Source: a virus | Length of the DNA stretch: 61,246 nucleotides | Virus record (IMG/VR): IMGVR_UViG_3300021403_000010 | Coordinates: 1-61,246 of that record | Strand: one strand, 5' to 3' | In this document: positions 7,648 through 16,098 of the stretch, piece by piece | Position numbering within the stretch: the stretch's first letter is position 1 | Layout: each line of letters opens with the position of its first letter | Notes under the pieces: model-generated | Told to the model about the DNA's origin: nothing | What the model saw: only the letters and a program-made list of their open reading frames with translations | The model's database searches: none | Made by a program: the position numbers and the translations under genes

Positions 7648-8882
7648 ACAAACGCCTCTTCGCCGCCCGCAAGGCCGGTCTCAAGTACAAGCGCGAGGAC
7701 CGCTCCCGCTCCATTGAAATAGCCCACGAACTCGAAGCCCTGCGCTACGACCGCCGGGGCCACCTCATTCCAGACGGTAACACCTCCCGGCCTTTCGACC
7801 CCCGCGAACAAGCCTTCGTGGACTCGGAGCGCCTCTTGTGCAAAAACGACTTCAAGTACTGGTACGAACGCTACGCCAACGTGGAGCTGGACCCTGGCGT
7901 GTGCGACAACTCAGGCATTGGTCCCCCGGTCATGGCTGAGTCGCAGCACCGCTACGTGGACCTGTTCGGCCGCCGCGAGGAGCAGTGTCACGAAGAACTG
8001 GCCAAGCACAAGTTCACAGAAGGCATACTCGTGTATGTGCACAAGTGCCGCCAAGTCATGGCGACCGCGCTGGTGCGCGGTGTCACGCAACACCGCATGC
8101 TGTTCTGGCCCGGCACTCGCGCCTTCGCCGCCTCGCTCGATGCCGACCGTGTCGGCGAACTCTTCAAACGCGACCACCTGATTCTGGACAATCTTCCGTT
8201 TTGGATGAGTCCGAAAATCTACCCTGACGTGAAGGACTCCGAGATTGGGTTTGCACCGCCAATCAGTTCCCGCATTTCCTACCAGGCTGAGAACCAAACC
8301 GCTGGCATCGGCGTCGGGTCGCAGGTTGACGTGTCGCACCTGACCGAAGTCGCGCTCTGGCAGTACCCCGGTCGAATCCGCTACTCATTCGTCCCCGCAA
8401 TGCCCAAAGCCATCACAACCTTGCACGTCCAAGAGTCCACCGCCGACGGCAAGGGCAACTACTGGCACGAAGTCACCGAGGCCGCCCGGCACAAGCGCCG
8501 GGGCTACGAGTCATGGATTTACGCGTTTATACCTTGGTACTACAACAAGCTTAAGTACAGGGCGAACCCTTCTCCGAACTGGGTCCCTGAAGAACACACT
8601 CTCCGTCACGCCGTTCTAATTGAGCGCACGAGTCCTGAGTTCCTCGACGGTCGCACGTACCACCTGACGCGCGAACAATTGTTCTGGTGGGAGTCGGCCC
8701 GCGCCCTGCACGCGCAAAATGGCGAGCTGGCCACGTTTCTGACCAATTACCCGGCCACGCCCGAGCAGTCGTTCCAGTCTCCAAGCGCAGGCGCTTTGCC
8801 GGTCGAGCTCATCGAACGCATGGAGCAACGAACCAAGTTCCCCGACGCGGTGTTTGAGCCTGAGATACTAACAGCAGCCTAG
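7626..8882 (+). CDS. Terminase large subunit, ATPase part (gene split)
   Basis: A 418-residue protein beginning GTG 7626, overlapping the previous gene. It carries a KCRQVMAT segment at about residue 139, the position and pattern of the KxRQxGxT Walker A of phage terminases but without the usual Gly. A likely Walker B (VSHLTEVALW) follows at about 240. It ends in TAG after VFEPEILTAA with no nuclease domain. The nuclease half is the separate gene at 9371, beyond an HNH endonuclease gene. The halves may assemble non-covalently. Confidence 0.75.
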   Translation: MYSDIIVDKRLFAARKAGLKYKREDRSRSIEIAHELEALRYDRRGHLIPDGNTSRPFDPREQAFVDSERLLCKNDFKYWYERYANVELDPGVCDNSGIGPPVMAESQHRYVDLFGRREEQCHEELAKHKFTEGILVYVHKCRQVMATALVRGVTQHRMLFWPGTRAFAASLDADRVGELFKRDHLILDNLPFWMSPKIYPDVKDSEIGFAPPISSRISYQAENQTAGIGVGSQVDVSHLTEVALWQYPGRIRYSFVPAMPKAITTLHVQESTADGKGNYWHEVTEAARHKRRGYESWIYAFIPWYYNKLKYRANPSPNWVPEEHTLRHAVLIERTSPEFLDGRTYHLTREQLFWWESARALHAQNGELATFLTNYPATPEQSFQSPSAGALPVELIERMEQRTKFPDAVFEPEILTAA

Positions 8883-8900
8883 GTCCAAGGCGAGTACCAC

Positions 8901-9374
8901 ATGAACAGTTACAAAAACATTCGGGTTAATGGCAAGCCAGTGGGCGAGCACCGTCTTATCATGGAAAAACATCTGGGACGGAAATTAGATACGAAGGAAC
9001 ACGTTCATCACAAGAATCACAACAAAAGAGACAACCGGTTAGAGAATCTGGAGGTCTTGTCAGCATCGGAGCACCAGCGGCTTCACAGAACCAGGCATCC
9101 AGCAACAAAAAACTGTTTTATATGTGGTATAGAATTTGCCCCGCCAAAATCCAAGCGGGGGCGGGCTAAGACCTGCGGTTCTGCAAAGTGTATAAGAAAG
9201 ATCAAGGAACTTCATTCATACAACAAACGTCTTAGTGACTCCGATCTTGCCGAGATAAGACAGCGTCGATCACGAGGGGACACCGCTCCAGAAATAGCAC
9301 GGGATTTTGGTGTAGCAATTAGAACTGTCTATGCAGTTCAGTATCGAGAAGCCCAATATGGAAGGCGCGGATGA
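8901..9374 (+). CDS. HNH homing endonuclease inserted in the terminase gene
   Basis: A 157-residue protein with ATG 8901 behind AAGGCGAG. The HNH core is EHVHHKNHNKRDNRLENLEV (residues 33-52). A Cys4 zinc motif (CFICG...CGSAKC) and a C-terminal helix-turn-helix (DTAPEIARDFGVAIRTVYAV) would give DNA specificity. Codons are more AT-rich than in its neighbours, consistent with transfer. It starts 18 bases after the ATPase stop and overlaps the nuclease start as ATGA, leaving no room for a group I intron core. Confidence 0.85.
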   Translation: MNSYKNIRVNGKPVGEHRLIMEKHLGRKLDTKEHVHHKNHNKRDNRLENLEVLSASEHQRLHRTRHPATKNCFICGIEFAPPKSKRGRAKTCGSAKCIRKIKELHSYNKRLSDSDLAEIRQRRSRGDTAPEIARDFGVAIRTVYAVQYREAQYGRRG

Positions 9375-10270
9375 TTCTAGACAGTTATCATGTTGCAGGG
9401 TCAAATCTCTTGCGCACCATCGAGTCCGACGAGAGCGTGCTCCAAGACCCGCGCGGTTTCGTTCACGTCTGGCGCGAGCCCCGGCCCCACGCCAAGTATG
9501 TAATGTCGTGTGATCCGACAGTCGGAATTACAAATTGGACTCGGTCCAGCCGCACCGAAGGCGACCACAAGACCGACAACGCCGCCATTGAAATCTTCGA
9601 AGTAGACGCTTTCAAAGTCCTCCGTTACAACAAAGACGGAAGCCCCAAGCTGAGCGAGCAGACGAACCAGCAGGAGTTCTACTACCAGGACGTTCAGTGT
9701 GCCGAGTACTTCGCTCCAATCGACGCAGTCGAAGCGGCCCGCGTAGCCAACGTCCTTGGCCGTATCTACGCCGGCGACGAAGACGACCAGTGTGAGTTTA
9801 TTTTTGAGTCCTACCCAGGCCCCGGCATGTTAACCCTACAAGAACTCCTGCGCCTGGGCTACGGGAACCTGTGGCAGTGGGAGAAGATTGCGGACAACGT
9901 CGCTCAGCAAACCCAGCACATTGGCTGGTACTCGGGCCGCGAAACGCAGAAGATTCTTTGGTACCGCTCGCGCCGGCATCTCATGGAAGACCGAGCGCTG
10001 ATTTACTCGCCTTGGCTGCTGGCCGAGTACGCAAACGCTGTGCTGGACGTGGAGAAGATGCGGGCTCGGGCAGCTTACGGGATGCATGACGACCTGCTGC
10101 AAACAGCCAACATGTTATTTTGGGCAGCTCACAAGTGGACGTATGACCCCGAGCGTACCAACGAGCCAGTGACCGAACGTGCAATCCTCGACCACCAGCA
10201 GTACGCGCCAGTCCTTGGCGAGTACCGTAGCGTGCGTGACGCCTGGGCGGATGCGGTAGACTCCTGGTAG
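9371..10270 (+). CDS. Terminase large subunit, nuclease part (gene split)
   Basis: A 299-residue protein. It contains YVMSCDPTVGI at about residue 45, the first acidic motif of the RNase H-like terminase nuclease, and AAYGMHDDLLQTANMLFW near residue 240, the terminal HDD motif. ATG 9371 overlaps the HNH stop (ATGA) and uses GGAAGG inside the HNH gene as ribosome site, so its translation depends on the inserted element. Together with 7626-8882 it makes a normal terminase of about 700 residues. Confidence 0.8.
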   Translation: MILDSYHVAGSNLLRTIESDESVLQDPRGFVHVWREPRPHAKYVMSCDPTVGITNWTRSSRTEGDHKTDNAAIEIFEVDAFKVLRYNKDGSPKLSEQTNQQEFYYQDVQCAEYFAPIDAVEAARVANVLGRIYAGDEDDQCEFIFESYPGPGMLTLQELLRLGYGNLWQWEKIADNVAQQTQHIGWYSGRETQKILWYRSRRHLMEDRALIYSPWLLAEYANAVLDVEKMRARAAYGMHDDLLQTANMLFWAAHKWTYDPERTNEPVTERAILDHQQYAPVLGEYRSVRDAWADAVDSW

Positions 10271-10320
10271 ACGGCTTTGGCATGGAATGAGCCAATGTCC
10301 GATCTTTCAAGGAGACTAAA

Positions 10321-10572
10321 ATGGTACGTTGCAAATTCCGAGTAAGCAGTTACGAGACGTTTTTGGATCGGGGCGAGGAGCTTCGCCGGATCAAGCTTCA
10401 AGTGGTGGTGGACGGCAGCGACGAGAACAAGCAGTTCTTCCGCTGGACGCCGTCAGGCACGATTGAGATTGGTACACTTAATCACAAAGCGTGGGAGCAG
10501 TTCCCGCTGGGGGCTGAGATGTATGTGGACTTTACTCCGGTAGAAGTTCCCAAAACTGAGACGAAGACCTAG
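10321..10572 (+). CDS. Small hypothetical protein, late operon
   Basis: An 83-residue protein, ATG 10321 behind TCAAGGAGACTAAA. A compact beta-rich pattern (VRCKFRVSSYETF..., IKLQVVVDG, EMYVDFTPVEV) suggests a small single-domain fold. It ends just before the hairpin terminator at 10586-10616. Function unknown. Confidence 0.65.
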   Translation: MVRCKFRVSSYETFLDRGEELRRIKLQVVVDGSDENKQFFRWTPSGTIEIGTLNHKAWEQFPLGAEMYVDFTPVEVPKTETKT

Positions 10573-10585
10573 AAACCTGAGACGA

Positions 10586-10616
10586 AAGAGGCGGATTGCG
10601 AGATGATCCGCCTCTT
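10586..10616 (+). terminator. Hairpin terminator
   Basis: AAGAGGCGGAT and its exact complement form an 11-bp stem with a 9-base loop. The 3' arm ends in CTCTT without a long T-run. It separates the terminase operon from the promoter at 10621. Confidence 0.6.
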
Positions 10617-10620
10617 GAGG

Positions 10621-10626
10621 TAAACT
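10621..10626 (+). promoter_or_regulatory. -10 element 7 nt before ATG 10634
   Basis: TAAACT, then AGCCTAC, then ATG. No Shine-Dalgarno precedes the start. TTGCGA in the terminator loop lies about 19 bases upstream and is a weak -35. Confidence 0.45.
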
Positions 10627-10633
10627 AGCCTAC

Positions 10634-10861
10634 ATGCCAGCCGTTCAAGACCGCCCAATCCACACCAAGCCCAAACCCGCCACCGCCCGGCCCACCAACT
10701 GCGTGATCGACCTCGACCAGCCGGACGGCAGCGCAATCGCTTACGTTAGAATTGATCCAGTCGTGCTGACACGCTTGCAAAAGCGTGCGTACAAGCAGGA
10801 CCTGGCTCTGTACTGTTGGGAAAACATCTTTCGTAAGGCGCTTGAAACCGCCGTGTTCTAG
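10634..10861 (+). CDS. Small hypothetical protein
   Basis: A 75-residue protein beginning MPAVQDRPIHTKPKPATARP, with a folded C-terminal half (VVLTRLQKRAYKQDLALYCW). The start lies 7 bases after TAAACT. Its stop TAG is part of the TAGAAT hexamer used by the next gene. Function unknown. Confidence 0.6.
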   Translation: MPAVQDRPIHTKPKPATARPTNCVIDLDQPDGSAIAYVRIDPVVLTRLQKRAYKQDLALYCWENIFRKALETAVF

Positions 10862-10864
10862 AAT
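10859..10864 (+). promoter_or_regulatory. -10 element overlapping a stop codon
   Basis: TAGAAT spans the TAG stop of the upstream gene and lies 6 bases before GTG 10871, which has no Shine-Dalgarno. The TAGTCT at 7330-7335 has the same arrangement. Confidence 0.4.
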
Positions 10865-10870
10865 GTCTGG

Positions 10871-11275
10871 GTGTTCAAAGTCATTGCCGGGAGGCAGCGC
10901 ACTATCGTGTTAGTCCTTTGGGTTTGTACCTGCAAGCACATCAACCGTGGTCCGTCTCACGAAGTCTGCGGCAACTGCGGCACGCCGCGCCGCGAGCGCC
11001 ACGCCCTCCCGCACGCCTCCAGCCGAGCAGTCGTCTACCGCAACCCCCGCACGGGCGAGCTCCGCTTCCCTGCCCGTGCCGACCAGCCAGTCCCCGCAGT
11101 CTACGCTCGTCAAGGCTACGAACGTGAGGAAATCACCAACATGCTTCAGTTTGAGAAGTCGAGCGGGCGTGTACACGAAGCTTCGAGTTACGGTAACAAC
11201 GGTGGGGCTGAGCGTGACGTATGTGCCCCAGCGCTCGATGCCCCGCAGCCCAAGGGACTGGACCAGCCAGCATAG
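10871..11275 (+). CDS. Zinc-ribbon protein of the head operon
   Basis: A 134-residue protein with a zinc ribbon near the N-terminus (CTCKH...CGNCG, residues 19-36). A conserved-looking middle follows (VVYRNPRTGELRFPARAD, ending GYEREEITNM), then a low-complexity tail. GTG 10871 is set by TAGAAT 6 bases upstream. Position before the portal gene suggests a packaging or head-assembly accessory. Confidence 0.6.
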   Translation: MFKVIAGRQRTIVLVLWVCTCKHINRGPSHEVCGNCGTPRRERHALPHASSRAVVYRNPRTGELRFPARADQPVPAVYARQGYEREEITNMLQFEKSSGRVHEASSYGNNGGAERDVCAPALDAPQPKGLDQPA

Positions 11276-11296
11276 TAGTTTCCGCGCGTTCTAGCG

Positions 11297-11302
11297 TACA
11301 AT
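11297..11302 (+). promoter_or_regulatory. -10 element 7 nt before the portal ATG
   Basis: TACAAT then CGGGCTA then ATG 11310; no ribosome site is visible. The -35 position is not consensus-like. Confidence 0.45.
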
Positions 11303-11309
11303 CGGGCTA

Positions 11310-13268
11310 ATGCCCAACGACTTCTACGGACTCCCCGACGCCCGCGTCGAAGCTGACGAGGTCAAGCCTGGCACCCGCGACTACCAAACGTTAGAGTGGT
11401 GTGAGTCGCGCTTGCAGGAAGGCCGCAGGTTCGTCGAGGCCGCCGTGGGCTTTGACAAGATCGACAACGCTCTCAACTCCATCTTCTCGTACGAACGCGA
11501 GTCCGGGGCTTCGTACGTCCCGACCCCGAAACCCCTGTCCCGCACCCGTGCCAACCTCTGCGCCAAAACAGCCGAGGACTTAACCGCTGACCTGACCGAC
11601 ACCCGCATCTTCTGGAACTACGCGACCCGCAACCCGAAGTACGAGTCCCAGGCCAGAATCTGCAACAAGGAAGCGGAAGACTGGTACACCTCCCGCAACA
11701 TCGACCTGCGCCTCGCTGACCTTGTGCGCTACTACACAATCGCAGGCACCGGTTGGGGCCACCTCTACTACAACCGTCGCCTCGAAGACATGATGCTCGA
11801 AGCACTCGACCCGCGCAATGTCTTCCCGATCGAACCCATTTCCTACCACTCGATCCAAGACGCGCTCGGGGTAATTCTGCGTCAGCCGCGCACCCCGCAT
11901 TGGGTTCAGGCCGAATACGGCAAGGACGTAAAGCCAGACATTGGCAGTGCTGGCATGTTTGGCTGGTTCACCCGCACCTTCGGCGGCACGTCCAAGAACA
12001 AGCACTCCGGGCCGCTCAGCAAGTCGCGCGGCGACGACCAACCAATCCCCGCGACTCCCACCGTGTTCGTCAACACGATGTACTTGAACGACACACGCAC
12101 GAACGAGTCGAACAAAACCCAGTACATGGGTCCGTGGAAGGACGGTGAGCCCACCGCTCCCTGGTCGTACCAAGTCCCGCCCGGCGCGCCGCTCTACCCG
12201 TTCAAACGACTGATTGTCTGGGGTGGCAACTGCCTGCTCTACGACGACACGAGTCCGTACTGGCACGCACAGTTCCCACTGCTGAAGCTGACTCTCAACC
12301 CGTGGCCGATGTCCTGGCTCGGCAAGGCCCCGCTGTGGGACGTGATGCCCCTGAACGAAAGCTTGAACAGCTTGTTGCGTGTGATTGATGACCACGCGGC
12401 GAAGCTGGCCCAGCCTGGCGTCGTGGCTGACCGCAACGTCTCGCGCGCCGAACTCAACAAGTTCAACTCCCGCACCCCTGGCTACCAGATCCGTACCAAC
12501 ATGGCGGCCGGCAAGGGCATCCAAATCCAAGTCGAACCGCCTCTTCAGCAGTCCCTCTGGCAGCACGTCAACTGGATCGAGACAATGATTCAGAAGCTGT
12601 CCGGCACCGCCGACATGACCCAGGTCAGCCAACTCGGCCAGCTCCCCTCCGACGACACTCTCGACACTCTCATGAAAATGATGACGCCGGGGAACCGCCT
12701 CCGGTCCCGAATCCTTGAAGGATTCATGAAAGACTTCGCCGAGCAATACCTCTACTGCATTGCCGAGTTCGACACGATCTCCAAGCGAGTTGCTAAGTTT
12801 GGCCCACAAGCCGTCACTCCCGAGGACTTCGACTACGACCCCGGAACCTTCATTCCTGACGACGTGCCGGACGGCACCCCCGGCGACATCGGCGCGACCG
12901 AAGACGCGCTCGCCGCCGACAATCCGCGCCCGCAGTATATGCGTGCCCGGCAAATGTTCGACTCGTTCACGTTTACGTTCAAGCCCGGCAGCCTGCTCAA
13001 CAGTGCCGCCATGCAAGAACGCATGGAAGATCTGATGCTGAGCAAGATGGGTTACCTGTCGGTGTTCACTCTGATGGAGAATTTGGGCAAGATGAACTTC
13101 GCGCCGCCAAGTCTGCAAGTGCCCAACGATGAACTCAGTCGGCTCCAGCTCCAGGCCCAGCTTGGCATTGGCATGATTGCGAACGCTCAAGGCCGCAAAG
13201 CCACTGACGAAGCGCCTCCCAAGCTCTCAAACGATGGGGCCGGGGACGTGACTCTGAAGACCTCCTGA
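11310..13268 (+). CDS. Portal protein
   Basis: A 652-residue protein located between terminase and scaffold/capsid genes, as expected of the dodecameric DNA-entry portal. Visible features are an N-terminal helical wing (LEWCESRLQEGRRFVEAAVG), the segment YTIAGTGWGHLYYNRR, DPRNVFPIEP, a Trp/Pro-rich middle (PWPMSWLGKAPLWDVMP), and a helical stem around RVIDDHAAKLAQPG. The size suits podovirus-type portals. It is called from context and pattern rather than one diagnostic motif. Confidence 0.75.
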   Translation: MPNDFYGLPDARVEADEVKPGTRDYQTLEWCESRLQEGRRFVEAAVGFDKIDNALNSIFSYERESGASYVPTPKPLSRTRANLCAKTAEDLTADLTDTRIFWNYATRNPKYESQARICNKEAEDWYTSRNIDLRLADLVRYYTIAGTGWGHLYYNRRLEDMMLEALDPRNVFPIEPISYHSIQDALGVILRQPRTPHWVQAEYGKDVKPDIGSAGMFGWFTRTFGGTSKNKHSGPLSKSRGDDQPIPATPTVFVNTMYLNDTRTNESNKTQYMGPWKDGEPTAPWSYQVPPGAPLYPFKRLIVWGGNCLLYDDTSPYWHAQFPLLKLTLNPWPMSWLGKAPLWDVMPLNESLNSLLRVIDDHAAKLAQPGVVADRNVSRAELNKFNSRTPGYQIRTNMAAGKGIQIQVEPPLQQSLWQHVNWIETMIQKLSGTADMTQVSQLGQLPSDDTLDTLMKMMTPGNRLRSRILEGFMKDFAEQYLYCIAEFDTISKRVAKFGPQAVTPEDFDYDPGTFIPDDVPDGTPGDIGATEDALAADNPRPQYMRARQMFDSFTFTFKPGSLLNSAAMQERMEDLMLSKMGYLSVFTLMENLGKMNFAPPSLQVPNDELSRLQLQAQLGIGMIANAQGRKATDEAPPKLSNDGAGDVTLKTS

Positions 13269-13301
13269 GCGTGTGGTTTAAAGGTTAAACTTTTCAATAA
13301 C

Positions 13302-13331
13302 TTGACAGCCCTGTCCCTACTCGCGTATTCT
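13302..13331 (+). promoter_or_regulatory. Promoter of the head-protein operon
   Basis: TTGACA (13302-13307) and TATTCT (13326-13331) with an 18-base spacer; ATG 13340 follows 8 bases later. Just upstream, GGTTTAAAGGTTAAACT (about 13275-13291) matches the operator-like repeat found at the early promoters. Confidence 0.65.
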
Positions 13332-13339
13332 TCCAATCA

Positions 13340-13537
13340 ATGGCATGGGACGACAACGATACCGGTAGCACCAGTACTTCCCTGGCACCCAAGCTCTCCA
13401 AGCCCAAGCTGGCCAGCGCCGGTGCAGTAAGTTCGTTCGCACGCAAGAAAGCCGGGTCTCCCGGTAAGCTAGGTTCCAAAGCATCCAAGTTGGAACAGTC
13501 CCTGTCGAAGCTACGAGCCAAAGGAGCAACCACGTGA
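13340..13537 (+). CDS. Small basic Ser/Lys-rich protein
   Basis: A 65-residue protein, low in complexity, alternating Ser, Lys, Leu and Ala (LAPKLSKPKLASAGAVSSFA). It is probably disordered or nucleic-acid-associated. ATG lies 8 bases after TATTCT. It ends in a GTGA overlap with the next gene. Confidence 0.6.
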   Translation: MAWDDNDTGSTSTSLAPKLSKPKLASAGAVSSFARKKAGSPGKLGSKASKLEQSLSKLRAKGATT

Positions 13538-13722
13538 AACACGAAGGACACGGTGAGCACAAGGCCAAGCACGGCGGCATGGGTGCGAAACACGGTGGCA
13601 TGGGCTCCAAGGGCCAGCCGGGCTTCGGCAAGAAAGAAAAAGGCTTCGGCGCGAAAGTCGGCAAGCACCACAAGAAATTTGGCAAGGAAATGTCTCCCGC
13701 GCACGACGCGATGACTCACTGA
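13534..13722 (+). CDS. Small His/Gly/Lys-rich protein
   Basis: GTG 13534 overlaps the preceding stop and follows AAAGGAG. The 62-residue product has two KHGGMG repeats and a Lys/His-rich body (VGKHHKKFGKEM). It could bind metal or DNA; function unknown. It lies in the head operon ahead of the scaffold. Confidence 0.6.
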   Translation: MKHEGHGEHKAKHGGMGAKHGGMGSKGQPGFGKKEKGFGAKVGKHHKKFGKEMSPAHDAMTH

Positions 13723-13726
13723 CGCA

Positions 13727-14104
13727 ATGGACCCTGTTACACCATCCACCGCTTCCGCTTCCCAGCTTCCACCGCTGCCGGACTTCTCGGCGAACGGGGG
13801 CGGGTCTGGACCTTCCACGCCCCCGTCTTTCCTCGCTTCCATCATGAGCGGAATCGCTCCAGTCAAGAACGCAGTAGACAGCATCAACGCGGCATGCAAG
13901 CAGATTGTCCAGTCCGGTAGTGTGCCGGGAGCTGAGCAGGTATGCGGTCAGATCGTGGCTCTGGCCCAGTCTTTGTTGCCCATGGCGGCTCAACAAGCTC
14001 TTCAACCAACCGGTCCCGCGCCCGGCCCTACTCCGGGCGGGGGCTTGGGTGGTCCGGGTGGCCCCGGCGGCGGCCTCGCTCCAGTCGGAGGACCTAACCA
14101 GTGA
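13727..14104 (+). CDS. Head-operon protein with Gly/Pro-rich tail
   Basis: A 125-residue protein. The central helical region (MSGIAPVKNAVDSINAACKQ) is flanked by Ser/Pro-rich and Gly/Pro-rich disordered segments. It overlaps the next gene by 4 bases. Possibly a minor head or assembly factor. Confidence 0.6.
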   Translation: MDPVTPSTASASQLPPLPDFSANGGGSGPSTPPSFLASIMSGIAPVKNAVDSINAACKQIVQSGSVPGAEQVCGQIVALAQSLLPMAAQQALQPTGPAPGPTPGGGLGGPGGPGGGLAPVGGPNQ

Positions 14105-14916
14105 CGTACAAAGAAGTTTACCAGTACTTGACAGAAACAGCGGGTCTCAGTTCTGATGATGCCAAGCGGTTGATGTCGGACGATGCTGCTGCCAACAAAC
14201 AGACCGCTCTGGTCCGCAAGGCCGAGTACGACCAGCTCGAAAGCCGTGCCGCCGACCTTGAAATGTCCCTCAACGGCACCAAGGACAAGCCGGGTGCGAG
14301 CCAGTACCAGAAGTGGTACCAGGACAACTACGCTGCCGTGCAGAAACTCCAGGCTGACGTCGAAGCCTACAAGGCGCAGTACGGTGACTTGTCCGCGCCG
14401 AAGCCCGGCACACCCCAGGCTGCGGGCGGGGGCGGTCTGACCAAGGACGAAGTCGCGCGCCTGGTCAACGAACAAATCCAGACCAACTACGCCCCGCGCT
14501 GGACCCAGCTTCTCAAAGGCTCTGGCCAGCTCATCGAGCGCCACATGCGTGCCGGCTATAAACAAGACATCGACTGGGACAAAGTCAGCGAGTTGGCTGC
14601 AACCCGCAACGGCGACCTCGCCGGGGCCTACGACGAGTGGATCGCCCCCGAGGCCAAGAAGCTCAAGGAGCAGGCTGACGAGAAGGAAGTCGAGAAGCGT
14701 GTCCAGGCTCGCCTTGAAGCCGAGCGCAAGAAGTCCGCTTCGACGTTCTTCCCTGCCGGTGCTGACTCAGGTAGCGGCTCGGGCGAGGCCCAGGGGCTAC
14801 GTCGTCGGGAGCCTGTAACCGCCGACAAGAAGCCGGTCTACAACCGCGAAAGCGTGGTTGCAGCAGCCATGACTGGCAAGTACGAAGGTTTTGGAGATAG
14901 TAGCAAGGCCAATTAA
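14101..14916 (+). CDS. Probable scaffolding protein
   Basis: A 271-residue protein, GTG 14101 overlapping the previous stop. It is highly charged and mainly helical, with coiled-coil-like stretches (AEYDQLESRAADLEMSLNG; EQADEKEVEKRVQARLEAER) and Gly/Pro linkers. The position directly before the major capsid gene and the composition are those of phage scaffolds, which shape the procapsid and then exit. Confidence 0.7.
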   Translation: MTYKEVYQYLTETAGLSSDDAKRLMSDDAAANKQTALVRKAEYDQLESRAADLEMSLNGTKDKPGASQYQKWYQDNYAAVQKLQADVEAYKAQYGDLSAPKPGTPQAAGGGGLTKDEVARLVNEQIQTNYAPRWTQLLKGSGQLIERHMRAGYKQDIDWDKVSELAATRNGDLAGAYDEWIAPEAKKLKEQADEKEVEKRVQARLEAERKKSASTFFPAGADSGSGSGEAQGLRRREPVTADKKPVYNRESVVAAAMTGKYEGFGDSSKAN

Positions 14917-14948
14917 CTGGACTAAGTCCTTTGGAATGAGGTATTTAC

Positions 14949-16058
14949 GTGCCTGACACTCTCAGTCAAATCGAAGTAACGACTCGACGCTACATCGACG
15001 AGCAGCCCAAGCTCCGCGACCTGGTCTTCAACAAAGACCCGCTCATGTCCATGCTCGACGAGCAATGCCTGGACGAAGTCGAGGGCGGTTCCACCTGGAA
15101 CGACAACATCGAGTACGATGTGCAGGATGGCGGTTCGTACTCCAAGGGCCAGGACCTGCCCGCCGACCAGCGGCAAATCGAGCAGCAGCTCCGCTTTGAC
15201 CCCAAGTACCAGACCGTGATGATTCCGTTCTACAAGGAAGACATCAAGGTCTTGAACAACGGGCCGCTGGCGGTCGTCAAGCTGGTCGAGGAGCGGGTGG
15301 ATTCGGCGTATATGCAGCTCGGCGCGCAGACCGCGCTCCAGCTCTACCTCCAGGGTCAGACCGGCAACTACGTCAAGCTCATCAACGGCTTGATGGAGGC
15401 GCTGTCGGATGGCACCACCTCGGGCCTGGACGGCAACGCCTATGCGGTTTACGGCACGCTGACCCGCGCCAACTACGGTGGTCGTATGCTCGCTCCGGCT
15501 CCGACCAATTTCGGGGGCGGCTCAATCACTCTCCCTCTTCTTGAAAACATGTACCAGTCAGTCAACTTCGGCTCAGGCGAGTACGAGCCCAACGTCATCA
15601 TGACCACGGTCAAGGGCTTTGGGTACATCCGGTCCAACTACCAGACCCAGCAACGGTTCCAGAATGTCTCTGTCGCCAAGGGCGGCTTCCGGGGCCTGGA
15701 ATACGACGGTGCGGTAATCATGGCATCCCGGTATGTGCCAGGGTCGTACCTGTCGGCCTCGTCCGGCACCAACGACCGGGTGGCTGTCCGGTACTTCAGC
15801 TACACCACCGGAGGCGCGGTCACCGCCTACCCGACCCTGTCCGGCAACTCGACGGGTGAAAGCATCTGGATCATGAATGTGCGCAAGCCCATGATCAAGT
15901 ACCGGATTTCCAAGCAGGCTCCGTTCAACGGCAGCTTGGACGACGACGGGTTTATCCCGAGCGCCGGGAACACCAAGATTGTGGGCAAGGTGCTTTTGGC
16001 ACACAACCTGACAGTGTTGCCGGGGTACCACACATACGGGATGAACTTCCAAAGTTGA
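14949..16058 (+). CDS. Major capsid protein
   Basis: A 369-residue protein starting GTG 14949 behind GAGGTATTTAC. It follows the scaffold gene and has a mixed alpha/beta pattern with a long helix (VVKLVEERVDSAYMQLGAQT), as in HK97-fold capsid proteins. The C-terminus is beta-rich (LLAHNLTVLPGYHTYGMNF). Order and size make this the best capsid candidate; no diagnostic short motif exists for the fold. Confidence 0.75.
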   Translation: MPDTLSQIEVTTRRYIDEQPKLRDLVFNKDPLMSMLDEQCLDEVEGGSTWNDNIEYDVQDGGSYSKGQDLPADQRQIEQQLRFDPKYQTVMIPFYKEDIKVLNNGPLAVVKLVEERVDSAYMQLGAQTALQLYLQGQTGNYVKLINGLMEALSDGTTSGLDGNAYAVYGTLTRANYGGRMLAPAPTNFGGGSITLPLLENMYQSVNFGSGEYEPNVIMTTVKGFGYIRSNYQTQQRFQNVSVAKGGFRGLEYDGAVIMASRYVPGSYLSASSGTNDRVAVRYFSYTTGGAVTAYPTLSGNSTGESIWIMNVRKPMIKYRISKQAPFNGSLDDDGFIPSAGNTKIVGKVLLAHNLTVLPGYHTYGMNFQS

Positions 16059-16098
16059 TTAGAATCAGTAATTTCCCGACCCAGGAGAGACAAAGTTC

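Noticed and set aside
8882-9400. Group I intron interrupting the terminase gene
   Set aside because: The HNH frame fills almost the whole interval and no paired core sequence could be traced outside it. The downstream half has its own start and ribosome site.
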